From contig OY856413.1 in the NCBI GenBank assembly GCA_963693085.1, forward strand, positions 470,635,879-470,699,878: a DNA stretch of 64,000 nt, read 5' to 3'. Each line of letters begins with the position of its first letter. The first letter of the stretch is position 1. The position numbers and the translations under genes are program-made. The notes beneath the pieces were generated by a model. The model was not told the origin of the DNA and did not search any database. It saw only the letters and a list, made by a program, of their open reading frames with translations. Source of the DNA: Alisma plantago-aquatica (Eukaryota; Streptophyta; Magnoliopsida; Alismatales; Alismataceae). This document shows, in pieces, positions 25,627-38,429 of this stretch.

Positions 25627-25675
<49 letters not shown>

Positions 25676-25693
25676 TTAAGAGAGAAAGATTCC

Positions 25694-25711
25694 CCCCTCT
25701 TCCATGTATAT
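25694..25711. repeat. LINE target-site duplication, left copy
   Basis: CCCCTCTTCCATGTATAT here is identical to 57988-58005. The two copies bracket the LINE halves (and the CACTA-2 nest inside). An 18-base direct repeat is a typical L1-type target duplication. Its last bases are AT-repeat-like, so the exact length is uncertain. Confidence 0.75.
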
Positions 25712-25820
25712 CGGAATCAGGTAAATATATTCCGACCTCCCCCATACAAATGTAGGAGGGTCAAGAGTTACATATAGCCCTATGCTCGCTATACAACGTG
25801 TACGTGAGAAACACACCTGA

Positions 25821-28800
25821 CTAGCTTACATGTAATCTCTTTTTAACATTTTTACAATTTTTTGCAGAAATAGAACTCACACTACTATCTACTCCTCCGT
25901 ACTTCTGAGTGTTTCTTTCATTCCAAACGTAGAAGCATAAGGCAGCAAAAAGAATCAACTTCTTCTCCTCATTGGCACAACGTTTAACCATCTTTTTTAA
26001 GTCCTCGTCCAGCTCTATATGCAGCAAGAATTCTTTGCAAATAGTCCTCCATAAGTTCTTCATGAAGTTGCAGCAACTGAAAAGGTGACTATGTGATTCA
26101 TCGCTTTCCTTGCATAGATAGCATGTGACAGTAGTGTTGCGGTTCCATTCATGAACTTTGTCCAGCGTCGCTAGAGCACCATGCAGAATTTTAAACACAC
26201 ATGTAGACCATTTAGGAATTTTCTTACCATTCCATATCCGTGCCATAGTGTCATCTTTAGCAGCCCTTATCCTGGTAATCTCCCACAGATCCATCTTTGG
26301 GTTAAGCATATACCATTGTCCATCAGGCTGTAGACAAAAAAGGTGCTTGACTTGCGGCCAAAGACCCCTAATCATATGAATGGTACATGAGATACCTTCT
26401 CTGGTGCGGGGCTGAAAATCCAGTCTATGTGGATATCTATCTCTCATCCATCTCCCCTAAATGGAACCCCCCGTCTGGTACAAAATAATTCTCTTCAGAG
26501 TCCCCCATCTATCAATGTCTCTTGGAATTTTTAGTTGCAAGCCTCCCTCATCTTTAGGTAGATCCAATCTTGAGTAGCGCATGGGATGGTACTCACCCGC
26601 CCAGATGAAGTTTGAGATTTTCATCTCCATCCTGTCAAGCACAGTACCCAGAATCTCACCCTGTTACACCCAGAAAATAAGAAGTCCTTCAATAGCTGAT
26701 CTAATAAGGGTAGCGCGGCCCGCCATGGATGTCTTCTGTGTTGACCATCTAGCTATCATCTTGTCCAACTTATCAATGCATTCAGCAAAATCTTTGACCT
26801 GTAGATTGCCCCCGGCAAGAGGAAAGCCCAAGTATTTAGTCGGGAACTTACCCAACTCAACCCCGATGGCTTCTTGTAGTCTGGCTTCCAACTGGTGACA
26901 GTTCTTTGAGAGGTAGAGTTGAGTTTTATTAGCATTAATCCGCAGCCCCGTCCTCATACCAAACTCTCCCCGAAATTTTTTAGTTCTTTTAGCATATCAA
27001 CTTTGGCCTCCAGAAAAAGTAAGACATCGTCGGCAAAGATAAGATGGATCATTACCTTCATCCCATGGACTGTATATACTTTGACTAATTTTGCATCTTC
27101 AACTACTTTCAACTTCCTGGTAAAGTATTCCATGACAATGGTGAAAAGGAGTGGAGAAAGGGGGTCACCTTGTCTTAGGCCATTGCTGCCTTTGAACATA
27201 CCAGCCGAAGTACCATTGACGAGCACTGAGAAGCTAGTTGTTTCAACACATTGTTGCATCCAATGTATCCATGTATCAGAGAAGCCCATTTTTTCCATGA
27301 TCCACTACAATTTTTTTCATCTCACACTATCATATGCCTTTGAGATGTCAAGCTTTAGACACGCCTTTCTATTCCCTCTCATCACATTGTAATCAGCTAA
27401 GAATTCGTCAGCAAGAAGGGCACAATCGCTAATGCTTCTACCAGAAATAAATGCTCCTTGGTTTTCAGATATCAGAAAGGGAAGGACCATCTTCAGTCTT
27501 GTTGCTAAGATTTTTGCAATGATTTTATATTGAATAGAGCAGCAAGCAATCGGTCTAAAATTTGCAAACGATGTTGTTATCTTCTTCTTAGGAATTAGGA
27601 CCAAGAAATCATGATTGGCTTGTCTAACCATATTACCTCCATCAAGAAACCATCTCACATACCTTAGAAGATCTTCTTTAATAGTTTCCCAAGCCGTCCT
27701 ATAGAAGAAAGCATTAAATCTGTCTGACCTGGGGGATTTGTTGCAGCCAATGCTCCATAGTGCATCTTTAACTTCTTGCTCGGTGACCTCCCTTGTGAGA
27801 ATATTATTATGGGTGCTAGAAAGTTTGAATCTCCAATCAATGTCTTCCTCCTCAATATAATCTTCAAAGTTTTTATTGTATAGCTCACTATAGAACTGAA
27901 CAGCTTGGTCCTCAATATCTTCTTGTTTGTTTACCACTTGCCCTTCTTTGTCAATCAGCTCACATATGATATTAGCGGCCTCTCTTCTTCTAACTTCCAT
28001 GTGATAGAGCTTGGTATTCCTGTCTCCATCTTTCAACCACTTCTCTCTACTCCTTTGCCAATAGAACTTCTCCTCGGCTTTCTTTAAATCAGCAAGCATC
28101 ATTCTTAGTTCACAGTCCTTCTCTATAAACTCCCCATTGAGCGGATCCACCATCAACAGCTTTCTAACTTCGCTACACTCCCTCTTTGTTGTTGCAATCA
28201 GGTTAGGAATGTTTACCTTCTCCTTTGCCCACTTCTTCAGTGTAGTTTTCAGCAGCGATAACTTTTTTGCAAACACAAACATAGGATTTCCATGGATGTG
28301 TGTTCCCCATACCTCCTTCAGAATATCATCAAAACCTTCCCAATCAGCCCAATAATTTAGGAATCTGAACGGTCTTCTCTTTTGTTTTTTCTCTATGATT
28401 TGTACAAGGAGTGGAGCATGATCACTAAGCTCAGAGCCACCAGCTTTAACCTGTACATTAGGGAACATTTTCAGCCATTCTTCATTAACCAGGACTCTAT
28501 CTAGCTTGCTTGCTATCCTGTCCTCCATGTCTTGTTCATTATTCCACGTAAAAAGGTTGCCGCCTGTCATGGGGAGTTCTGTCAATTTCGCTTTGTCAAT
28601 AGCCTTGTTAAAGGCATCAATCACCGCACGTAAAGCAAGCCTGCCCCCAATCTTCTCACCCTGCAGTCTGACATTATTAAAGTCGCCAATAACCATCCAC
28701 GGAGTCGTCACCTGTGTAGATAGAGTAGCCAGGTCCTGCCACAGTTCCACCCTACTTTTTGCATCATTGTGAGCATAGACAGCTGTCAAGCACATGTGCA

Positions 28801-29106
28801 GGCCTGCTGCATTCCTGCAATCTAGAGTGATATGTTGATCTGTCATCATTCTCACTGTCATCTACCATGCATTAGGCTTCCACACCACGCACACTCTAGC
28901 CAGTTCAGAATAATGGAGGTTGGATATATGTTCCCACCCTTGTGGAAAAAGGTAGCCAATACTAAGTTTATTTATCTCCCTGATCTTCGTTTCTACCAAA
29001 GCTGCAATAGAACATCCGCTAGCACCAATCCATTCTTGGATTTCCTTCTTTTTATTCCTGTCGCACTCCCTTTAATGTTCCACATTAGAATGGACATACT
29101 AAACAT
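25821..29106 (-). pseudogene. LINE ORF2: endonuclease, reverse transcriptase, zf-RVT
   Basis: Would nick target DNA and copy the LINE RNA into it. Starts at the ATG at 29106 with the endonuclease opening WNIKG (about 29090). The endonuclease continues with MVIGDFNN (about 28695) and SELSDHAPLL (about 28425). Reverse transcriptase follows: FRPIACCSIQYKIIAKIL (about 27550), LKLDISKAYDSV (about 27325), GLRQGDPLSPLLF (about 27165) and the catalytic FADDVLLF (about 27030). A zf-RVT motif CYLCKESDESHSHLFSCC sits near 26100. The frame is interrupted between about 28862 and 29000, near 27300, near 26660 and near 26450. The longest intact piece is 514 codons (27317-28861). RNase H is not seen; the gene stops at 25821. 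Confidence 0.92.
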
Positions 29107-29236
29107 TTTTGTTTGCCCGAGTACGCCTGGGCTGCTCCTTCTTCTTGTTACCTTCTCTCTTCTTTTTTGGTTCCACCTGTTCAGGTTCTTCTGCATCCGA
29201 ATCGCTGAGTGCATCAAATTTATTACTCGCCTCTAG
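29099..29236 (-). pseudogene. LINE ORF1, 3' portion
   Basis: The last 46 or so codons of ORF1, containing ASNKFDALSDSDAEE and a basic KKKREGNKKK tail, end at TAG (29101-29099). The stop overlaps the ORF2 start in ATGTTTAG (29106-29099). The upstream part of the same frame resumes at 56591 on the far side of CACTA-2, in phase. Confidence 0.85.
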
Positions 29237-29239
29237 GAT
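29237..29239. repeat. CACTA-2 target duplication, left GAT
   Basis: GAT here and at 56588-56590 flank CACTA-2. A 3-bp duplication is the CACTA norm. LINE ORF1 is continuous once one copy and the element are removed. Confidence 0.8.
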
Positions 29240-30180
29240 ATCTAGTAGAAACGGTGGTGTAAAACCACGTTTTATTTTCTACGGACGAGATTGCGTGGAA
29301 AATTTCGAAGGGTAGTCCCCTTTCTAATATTAATAGACTTTCCGTAGAAAAGGCCTCTTCCCTCTTCTCTCGCGTCTCTCCTCTCCATTCTGCGCGCTCG
29401 CTCTGCCCCCTACCGTGCCCCTCTTTACCAACTTCTTCCGAATCAGACGCCATGTACTCACGATTGCTTCCTTATTGTGCGACCACGCCGCCCCACCGTA
29501 AAATCCTCTCCCATGACTTCCATTTCCCTGTCTACGATAAAACAACTAGGTCTATCGGGTATCCTCCCAAATCGCAGAGCCGTTGCCTCTTACTGATTTC
29601 ACAATGAGCAGTGGTCAAGAGCGTCATCGCCTGTTACAGCGCTCCAGTAGTTGGAGTTTGTTCTAGTTCCTACAATCAACCAGAAGACCACCGCCGGGTT
29701 CCCTACTCTTGGTGGAAAGCGAATCGTCCTGGATATCAACAAATTCTGAAAGTTTGGTTGTGTGGCTGCGGGGTCTGTATTCAGTTTTGATCGGTTAATA
29801 ACTTCCCTTGCATTAAGTATGATACCAATTTGCTAATGGGCTTCTTCTTGCAGCGTTTTGCTATGCTAGTTTGGTGAATGGTTTGATTGGAAAGAAGAAA
29901 ACCAAAGACCACCGACGGAGAAGCTTGATCTTCCTTCATTACGGAAATACAAAAGTAGGTCCCCTTTCTTATTTTAATCCTCTAGTTGCAAAGGCAATCG
30001 TGCCTTTGGATCTGCATGGAAGGTTTCTAATTCTATCTCCACTTATGAAAAGGAGAGCTCAACGGCATATCGTGAACCAGTGGGGAGAACATCTCGGTGA
30101 GAAACAATTTTATAGCAGCCACAGAAAACACAATCATAGTCAAGGAGGAAGCAAGGTGCTAGGCTTATTTTGATAATGAT
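29240..30180 (+). other. CACTA-2 5' region: subterminal motifs and CT/GC-rich leader
   Basis: 29240-29345 has CCACG/CGTGG motifs like those at the right end. 29345-29460 is pyrimidine-rich (CCTCTTCCCTCTTCTCTCGC) and looks like a leader. An ATG at 29452 opens 52 codons (to 29607). A further open stretch at 29871-30173 follows a TTCTTGCAG acceptor-like site. I recognise no protein. It may be the untranslated leader exons of the transposase transcript, as in CACTA-1, or a captured GC-rich host promoter. Confidence 0.4.
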
Positions 30181-31429
30181 TTCCTCGATCTAGCTTTTTG
30201 GTAAATTCCTTTTGTTGATAGTAGCATTGTTCATGTGATTTTGTCACTGATCTAAACACTGATACAAATCCTCTTTTTTTCGTGTAGACTAACCATCTAG
30301 AATTGTGGGTGCTTAAGATGTGTTTTTAAATTTCTTTTCGAATAATTAAAACTTGGTTTCATTTGATTTTGGTTAAAGTGTGTCTCCCCTCATGTAGTTG
30401 ATAATCTATTAATTCTAGTTGGCGCAAAAAAGAACTTTTAGAAAATTCAATGTTTGAGAACCTTAGAGCCTTAGCACCCCCCAAGAAAATTCAGTTTGTA
30501 CTTAAACCTTACTGTTTCTCGGGTAAGTCTAAGAACCTTTGATTTCTCTTTCTCTAATGAACAAAATTGTAATACTTTGTCTGTAATGCTTTGTCTGTAA
30601 TTATTTTTTAATGAATAAAATTGTATTGATTTGTATTGGGGAGAGCATATCCGAGGTCTTACTTCTTGATTGGTCAAATGCTCCCTAAGGTTAGCAATGC
30701 CACATGAGATATAGACTGCCTAACACCTTATAACTTGTATATTAATGTATTCAACCAAATCGTAGATCATATATTTTTTAAGAGTTCTATTATGCCTTTG
30801 TATGTTTTCCGTAATATTGTATAGTGTGAACTATATATTTCTCTTGCGTCCAAAAATGCCCCTTGTACACTGATTTAATTAGTTATGCATAGTGGTCACT
30901 GTATCAGGGAGTTAGCACCAGGGTGTTGACTACCCCTACGACGTGATATGTTTGCTTAGTTTTTACCATCTTTATGGGAAGATCAATGTCAAGTCTTCGA
31001 CTCCAATCACAATAATTTTAGATTTTTTAATCTGTTATGCAGATCAGACGAACTATTATGTTCATTTATTTGGCTCTTTAAGTCACATGCATGACAATAA
31101 CTTTATTTTCATGGTCACATCAGATTTTTTAAACCTTCCATATACAAGAGCATGAACTTTATGTGCCTATACATCACATTATGTATCCAATATGAAACAT
31201 CGCATTAGTACAACTTTTGACTTTGCTTAGGATTATTTTCACCCTTAACAAAGAATTACAATTTTGTTCATTGAGAAAAAGAGAAATCAAAGCGATAAAA
31301 TTTAGTTACCACATAACATTTATCACTCTTAACAAAACCTTACAATTTGGAAAATTCAGTTGTTGTTCAAAATCTTCACACCCCTTGAAATCTTTAATAA
31401 ATGTGCTGAGCAACATAAGATCAATGATT

Positions 31430-31820
31430 TAAACTTGTGTGACAACCTACTCAAATACATGGCATGTGTGTCTTATCGTAGAACAATTTTGAAGTAATAA
31501 GGAGATAGAAATTGACTAAAAAGTGGTGCATCATGCAGTAGAAGTATACTAAATATTGCAATGAACCTCAAGTTTTAAAGTCTAATGGAAGAAGTACTCC
31601 CCATTATCTCCAAAACACATCTACAAAAACCTATAGTTGACTCATATCTCCCTTAATTGACTACCTATTTAACAACATCAACTTCATTGCCTTTTTTCTT
31701 GTTGAAGTTTTACCAATCCAAATTTGACATTAAACATACATAACATGAACTAAATCTGACCTAATTGATCCTAATTTAACCTACTTGATCTATATCTAAC
31801 CTAAATTAGAACGAAATTTC
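31430..31820 (+). repeat. Direct repeat, left copy (partner 33850-34235)
   Basis: Matches 33850-34235 over nearly its whole length, including AAATACATGGCATGTGTGTC, TTGACTAAAAAGTGGTGCAT and CTAACCTAAATTAGAA. Differences are frequent, so the duplication is old. Not bounded by recognisable LTR termini. Confidence 0.85.
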
Positions 31821-32889
31821 TCTTATTTGTCATAAACACATGAAGTGGCTGTAATACGACCCATTCAGATGTAACATATCCAAATTACCCTTGACTGTCT
31901 TAAAGTAGGCCTAAGTTGGACAAATCAAATCTTCTTTGGGAAAATCAACCTTTATTTGGCCTAAATCATGTTCTCAACAACATAAAGATCAATGGTTTTC
32001 ACATGTGTGTCAACCAACATGAATAACTACCCTAGATGTCTTATAAGAACCACATCTTTTAATGGTATTAAAAACATGGTTGAAAACTATTGCACTCCAT
32101 GAACAAGTTACCCACCTTGATTTAATTAGGCATTTAAAAGTAACATGGCAATTTCTTTTTTTATTTAGTATTGTATGTGTAACCTTGTATCATATGTCTA
32201 TTTTCATAATTTCTTATGATCTTGCATAAAAGCCACATGCTTGAATTCTTTTTTAATTCTTAGTTTGTTCCTTATTATATTGCATCAACATTCTCTCACA
32301 TTTCCTTTTGTGATATGATTTTGATTTTTCTTTTTCTACTTGTCCACGTCTACTAAATATGGACTATATTGACCTAGATTCCCCTAATATGCACTATATT
32401 GACCTGAATGAGATTTAATTTGGCAAAATCAGTCCTAATTCCCCTATATCTGACTTGCTTTTGCAAATAAGGCCTAAGTTGCCAAAGTACACCTAGTTCA
32501 CCCTTATTTAAACCTATTTCAACCCTAAATGACTATACTAGATTTAATTTCACAAAATTTTGGTGTAATTTATGCGAATGTGGCCTTTAAGTGGCTGAAT
32601 TCGGGCCTTAAAGGCCTTAGGTGCCAACTTCAAACACTTGTTGGGCTCGACACCCAATTTAAGGTGGCCTAATTAGAGCCTTGGACGCCTAGGCTTCCTA
32701 GGCGGCTATATAATCACCTTGGTAACTATGGTCAGGGACATAAAAAAAATAGAATGATCTATCCCTATCCATTGCATTAGTTAAACACCTGAAAAAAGGT
32801 CTAATTTATATTAAATAAGGTTTCATTGGGAGATATATGTACAATTTTGTTTCTTTCACAATAGGCTCAATCTATTTCAACTAGGTTTG

Positions 32890-33230
32890 TTTTTGTTCAA
32901 ATAAAATTTGCTGGTGAAAATTATGACAACTTAGGTCATAGTAGGTCTGCTTTAGTCAAATTAAGGCTAGTTAGGTCTCATATATTTGGGTTTAATTAGG
33001 CCTAATCTAGACCGAGTTATGGCAAGTTAAGTCTAATATAGGTAACATGAGATGTGATTTTTCTAAAAAAAATTGATCAGTGACAATTCAGACAACTTAG
33101 GTCATATGATATTTGATTTAGTCAAATTTAGTCAAATTAGGCCTTGTTTAGGTTAAATTAGGCCTAACCAAGTTATGCCAACTGTAGTCCAACATAGATA
33201 ATGTAACACGTGATTTTTGTGAATCTTAGA
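32890..33230. repeat. Degenerate tandem units, about 160 bases
   Basis: Two to three imperfect units share ACAACTTAGGTCAT, TTTAGTCAAATTA, AATTAGGCCTAA and GTTATGCCAA-like words at a spacing of about 160 bases. Looks like a decayed satellite. Confidence 0.55.
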
Positions 33231-34778
33231 TTGATTTAGATATGAGATAACTATTATACATTTACTTCTTAAAATACACATGCAAGTATATCTATATATA
33301 TTTGTAATCCCATCTAACATAACTTAACGTTGAAAATCTTAAAATGCCTAGACCGTCTAGGCCCTAGCACCTAGGTGGCTAGGCTCCTTTTCTTTGGAAT
33401 AAGGATTGAATATATTCAAAACATATCTTCCCTGGCCCTAGAGAACCTATAATGAAAGTCTAAGCATGTGTTAAAAATTCCAGAGATCCATGACGTTGTC
33501 ATTATGGAGTTAATTTTCCATGTTTTGTTAAGAAGCATGTCGTAACTGGGCTCTGCCTAGCCCACAAAGGAATCTATTTTATGTGTAAAAGCTTTTGTCT
33601 ATTGGAGGGAACAACAGTGGAGTGGTTGGTAGCCTGCTTAGATGACACCAGTGAGTTAAGAGTTGTAGTTACCTCGTTCTTTTGGATGGAAAGAAGATGA
33701 TACTCTATAAACTGATCTTAGGGCTAACATAAGGTGAAGAACATTTTATTCTTTAGTTCAAAGTTGAGTTTCCTATTTGTAAACAACATCACTTTTTACA
33801 AATATTTCATTTTATTGGTTGTAAACAACAATATAAGATTAGTCATTTCAGCTTGTGTGTCAGCTGATCCAAATACATGGCATGTGTGTCTTATATCTAG
33901 TGCTACTTAAAAGTAAAAAGGAGACATAAAAATTGACTAAAAAGTGGTGCATCATGAAGCGTAAGTGTCCAACATTATGAATGAAGCTCAAGCTTTAAAG
34001 TCTAATGAAAGAAGTATGCCCCATTATCTCTAAAGCACATGTACACAAACCTAGAGTTGACTTATATCTCCCTTACTTGAATACCTATTCAACTACACCA
34101 AATTCAATTCCCTCTTTCTTCTTGAAGCTTTACCAATTTAAAGTTGACATAAAACATGCATAACATGAATTAAATCTGATATAAGTGATCCTAATTTAAC
34201 CTTCTTGTTCTACATCTAACCTAAATTAGAATGAAAGTTTTCCCCTTTGTCCTAACATACCTACTTTTAGCATAAGATGACCCTTTCAGACCTAACATAC
34301 CCAAGCTTTTGGTTTCAATTGGTTGCATAGAGATGAATTTTTCTATGTCTGGTCAGGCTGCTATATGTGGTGGTCCCTTTGTTTGATCCCTCTATCTTAT
34401 GGATTTATCAGTTATATAGATGCTTGTAGATCGGTAGGCTTTCTTGGGGCCTCTCTCTTTTGATAGTCTATGATTCAAATTTTCTTTTCTGGTATTCTTT
34501 ATGGAACCTTTGGTGGAGCTGTGATTCTTCTATGTTTTCATAAGGAAGTTATCTTTTGATGCTGAGTTGAGTCCAATTGATCAGATAGTTGTTTTTTGGT
34601 GTTCCATGTTCAGATATCTTGGGCTTTTCCCTTCTCTTTCTGAATTTTTTGTTGGGTTCTCTTGCTGGATTATACTGATATGGCTCATTTCATGTATCTA
34701 ATATCTGGTTATCCATAGCCTAGATGTCATATGAAAAGAAACATGATTGAGTCATGTTCATTACTTTGTAAATAGTGC

Positions 34779-34780
<2 letters not shown>

Positions 34781-34811
<31 letters not shown>
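34781..34811. repeat. (TA)n microsatellite
   Basis: About 15 TA units, shortly upstream of a TTTTATAAATAG acceptor-like site and the transposase start. Confidence 0.95.
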
Positions 34812-34817
<6 letters not shown>

Positions 34818-34859
34818 GTTATTTTCTCTTTTATAAATAGGCTCTTAAAGTTGTAGACT

Positions 34860-37800
34860 ATGGATACAAGTTGGATTGAGAAACCAGTTTGTTCTGAAGA
34901 TTATATTGATGGGATTTATCAGTTTCTTGAATATGCTAAGACTGGAATGGAAGATGGAAAAATTGTTTGTCCATGTAGGAAATGTAAAGTGGCATGGAAA
35001 AAATAGTTTCCCATTGATGAAGTTGAAAAACATTTAGTGTACAATGGATTTTTCAATGATTATAAGGATTGGATTTTCCATGGCCCAAGAAATATGTTTG
35101 AAAATCTTACTGCAAATCGACAAACTGAAAATAATGAACAATTTTCTAATCATGAAGCTGAATTAGGAGGACAAGATGATATGGAAGGTTTATTGAGAGA
35201 GGCATTGGGAGTAAATGCTTCAAATATGGGTGATGTATCTACAGGTGAAGGTCATGACGATGACATAGGTGATGATACTCATGTAGATGATATAGATTAT
35301 CACCAAAGTAATAATTCTCATATTCCAGTAGACGATGTGAAGTATAGAAAGATGGTAGAACTTTATAATGAAGAGCTTTACCCTAGTTGCACAAACTTTT
35401 CAACGCTCTCATTTCTATTACGGTTATTCAATCTTAAATGTATGTTTCAATGGCCAGATGGATCTTTCACTCAATTGTTAGAGCTTCTATTAGATGCCTT
35501 TCCATAGTTAACCTCATTCCCATGTTCTTATTATGAAGCTAGAAAATTGATAAAGGAGTTAGGACTTGGATATGAAAATATCCATGCATGTCCAAATGAC
35601 TGCATGTTGTATTGGGGTGAAAATTCAAATAAGAGTCATTGCAGTGTATGTGAAACTCCAAGATGGAAAACAAAAAAAGTAACATAGGTGATGGTCGGAA
35701 TGAAGATAGTTCTAGCTTGAAAGGAACTCCAGCTAAAGTCATGAAGTGTTTTCCTCTAATTCCAAGATTGAAAAGGATGTACATGTCGTCGAAGATAGCT
35801 AAAGATATGATATGGCATGAGAAAGGTCGAGTTAAAGATGGAAAATTAAGACACCCAGCAGATGCAAAGAGATGGAAAGAGTTTGATGTGATGTATCCAG
35901 AATTTGCTTCAGACCCTCGTAGTGTGAGGATTACTCTTGCTAGTGATGGATTCAATCCCTATGGGATGCAAAATACAAATTACAATACATGGCCAGTTAT
36001 TTTGAGTGTCAATAACTTGCCCCCTCGGCTATGTATGAAACCATATTCCTTGATTCTTTCTTTGATAGTCCCTGGAAAATTCAGTCCAGGAAATGATATT
36101 GATGTCTATATGCAACCCTTGTTACACGAGTTGAAATTATTATGGGATGGAATTGACACGTTTGATGCTTATACTAGAGAGCCTTTTAAGATGCGAGCAA
36201 CTTTGATGTCTACCATAAGTGACTTTCCTGCATATGCTATGTTATCAGGTTGGAGTACCAAAGGTTATCTTGCATGTCCTTATTGTGCTGAATCTACCCA
36301 TTCATATCGATGTGGTTCAAAGATTTGTTATGGTGGTCATCGTAGATGGCTACCTGATAACCATCCTTTTAGACTTCAAAGCAATCTATTTGATGGCACT
36401 GAGGAGTATGGTTGTGCTCCTATACCTAAATCAGGACATGATGTACTACGGGAACAACAACGACTTTGCTTTAAATATGGAAAAGGTCCAAGGAGCCATA
36501 GTAAGAAGAGAAGAAGAAATCTCAGAGTTGTATCCACAAGTAGTGTTGTTATGGATGATGATAATATAACTGACGAGGAGGGGCTTTGGAAGAAGAGAAG
36601 CATATTTTTTAATTTGCCATATTGGGAATATAATTGTCTGCGTCATAACCTTGATGTCATGCATATAGAGAAAATGTATGTGAGAATATATTGGTAACAC
36701 TCTTAAATGTGGAGGGGAAGTGCAAAGATGATGAAAATGCACGAAGATTTCTTGAGGAAAATAATATAAGAAAAAATCTTTGGCTTAGACCTCAAGAAGA
36801 TGGAAGTGTTCTTATGCCCCTGGCTCCTTACTCTATGTCTATACAAGATAAGGATAAATTTTTATATGTCTTAGCCAAGCTTAAAGTGCCTGATGGCTAT
36901 GCTTCAAATCTTTCTAGATGTGTAAATTTGAAGCAAAGAAGATTGCAACACCTGAAGAGTCACGATCACCACATTCTAATGCAAGATATACTTCCTATAG
37001 CTTTACAGGCATCTGGAGTAACTCGTGTTTTTGATGTGTTGTCAGATTTGTCATATTTCTTCAAGTCATTGTGTTCTACCTATATTGATTTGGGTGATCT
37101 TGATAAGTTACAGACAAGCATTGTTGAAACACTTTGTCATCTAGAAATGGAATTTCTTCCTCCTGTTTTCACTATTATGGTTCACCTCTTGGTTCATTTG
37201 GTTGACCAAGTTGAATATGGTGGACCAGTTCAATATGGATGGATGTATCCCATTGAAAGGTTAGATTACCTTTTTATCTATTTTTTATTAAAATTTTACA
37301 TGAGTGAATCATGCTATTATTATGTTTATAATTTCTTAAAGGTATTTAGCTCGCTTGAAGGGCTATGTCAGAAATAGAGCTCGACCAGAGGGTTCCATTG
37401 TAGAGGGATATATTTTGGAGGAGACAATTACTTTCTGTTCCAGGTATATGGAAGGTATAGAGACAACTTTTAATAAACCACAAAGAAATGATGACACTAT
37501 TCCCAATAAGGATTTATACTTGTTCAACTCTGGTGGACGCCATCTTGGGGCGGTAAAAGATATGGAGCTCGATGAAAAAAGCATGACACAAGCACATCGA
37601 TATGTTCTTCTCCATTGTGAAGATATTATGAAGAACTTTAAACAGTAATATGTATTATACTTGTTGTGCAACTTCATATATAACATATTTAAGCTAAGCT
37701 AACCCACAATATTGTTGTAGAGAATTTTTATATCAAAAGAGAGATGAGAGTCTTCAAAGAGGAGTAAGGGTGGATCAATCTTTAGAAGATAAATGGATGC

Positions 37801-38429
37801 TAGAAGACTTTTTGAGATGGTTGAACTCCCAGGTAGTAGAAATATGGATGTCGACTTTAAGGGTTTTCTGTTAGAGAAAATCAATGTATCTAATATTAAA
37901 TGTACTTGTATAGGCACCTAACATTGATGTGAGCAACAAAGAAGGAGAGTTGAAAAGGGCTCTAGCTCGTGGATTGAATGCATATGTGAAGAGGCTCACA
38001 GGTTTTATAGTCAATGGGTGTAAGTTTCATACGGTGGATCGTGAAATAAATAAGAAGACACAAAATTCTGGAATCATGGTCAAAGCTAATGGAAATTCCT
38101 ATTACGGAAAACTCAAAGATATCTATGAACTTGATTATTATGGGACTTGCAAAGTAGTGCTATTCAGATGTGATTGGGTAGATATAACTTCACCCAGGTC
38201 TTTCAAACGTGATGGGAGAAATCATCCTTGTGTTAATTTCTCTAAGTTGATGCACACAGGAAGATTCTTGAAGGATGATCTGTTTATTTTTTCATCTCAA
38301 GCTAAGCAAGTATTTTATATAGAGGATGAAATAGAAAAACCATGGTTACATGTTGTGGAGTATAAGACAAGAGATGCATTTGATGTAGGTGTAGTCCCTA
38401 CATATGCCAATGATGACATTGACACATAG
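34860..38429 (+). pseudogene. TNP2-like CACTA transposase, near-complete (Transposase_21, DUF4218, DUF4216)
   Basis: Full domain order is present. The N-terminal CPCRKCK motif follows the ATG at 34860. Transposase_21 contains HACPNDCMLYW (about 35587), LRHPADAKRW (about 35850), DGFNPYGM (about 35947), PGNDIDVYMQPL (about 36087), LSGWSTKGYLACP (about 36243) and HNLDVMHIEK (about 36645). DUF4218 lies at about 36975-37259 and DUF4216 at about 38050-38370 (GTCKVVLFRCDWVD, AKQVFYIEDE). Four exons fit GT-AG rules: 34860-37259, 37342-about 37643, 37721-37832, 37914-38429. Breaks: TAG at 35005, TAG near 35506, and one-base shifts in the A-runs near 35685 and 36675. About 20 kb of related text in CACTA-1 lacks the central domains kept here. 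Confidence 0.92.

Larger units (their letters stand above)
30181..34780. other. CACTA-2 non-coding block with internal duplications
   Basis: AT-rich and without coding signal. It holds: an inverted repeat pair (about 30480-30605 versus 31235-31400, sharing ACAATTTTGTTCATT followed by GAGAAATCAAAG-like text); a direct repeat of about 390 bases (31430-31820 versus 33850-34235); a degenerate array of about 160-base units with AATTAGGCCTAA (about 32890-33230); and CCTAGGCGGCTA-type fragments at 32680-32720 and 33340-33385. A leader or first intron role is possible because it precedes the transposase start. Confidence 0.6.

Noticed and set aside
26158..29236. Plus-strand frames across the LINE ORF2
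   Set aside because: Antisense of the endonuclease/RT coding strand.
34781..34811. Origin or promoter from the TA run
   Set aside because: Plain microsatellite; no supporting motif other than proximity to the transposase start.
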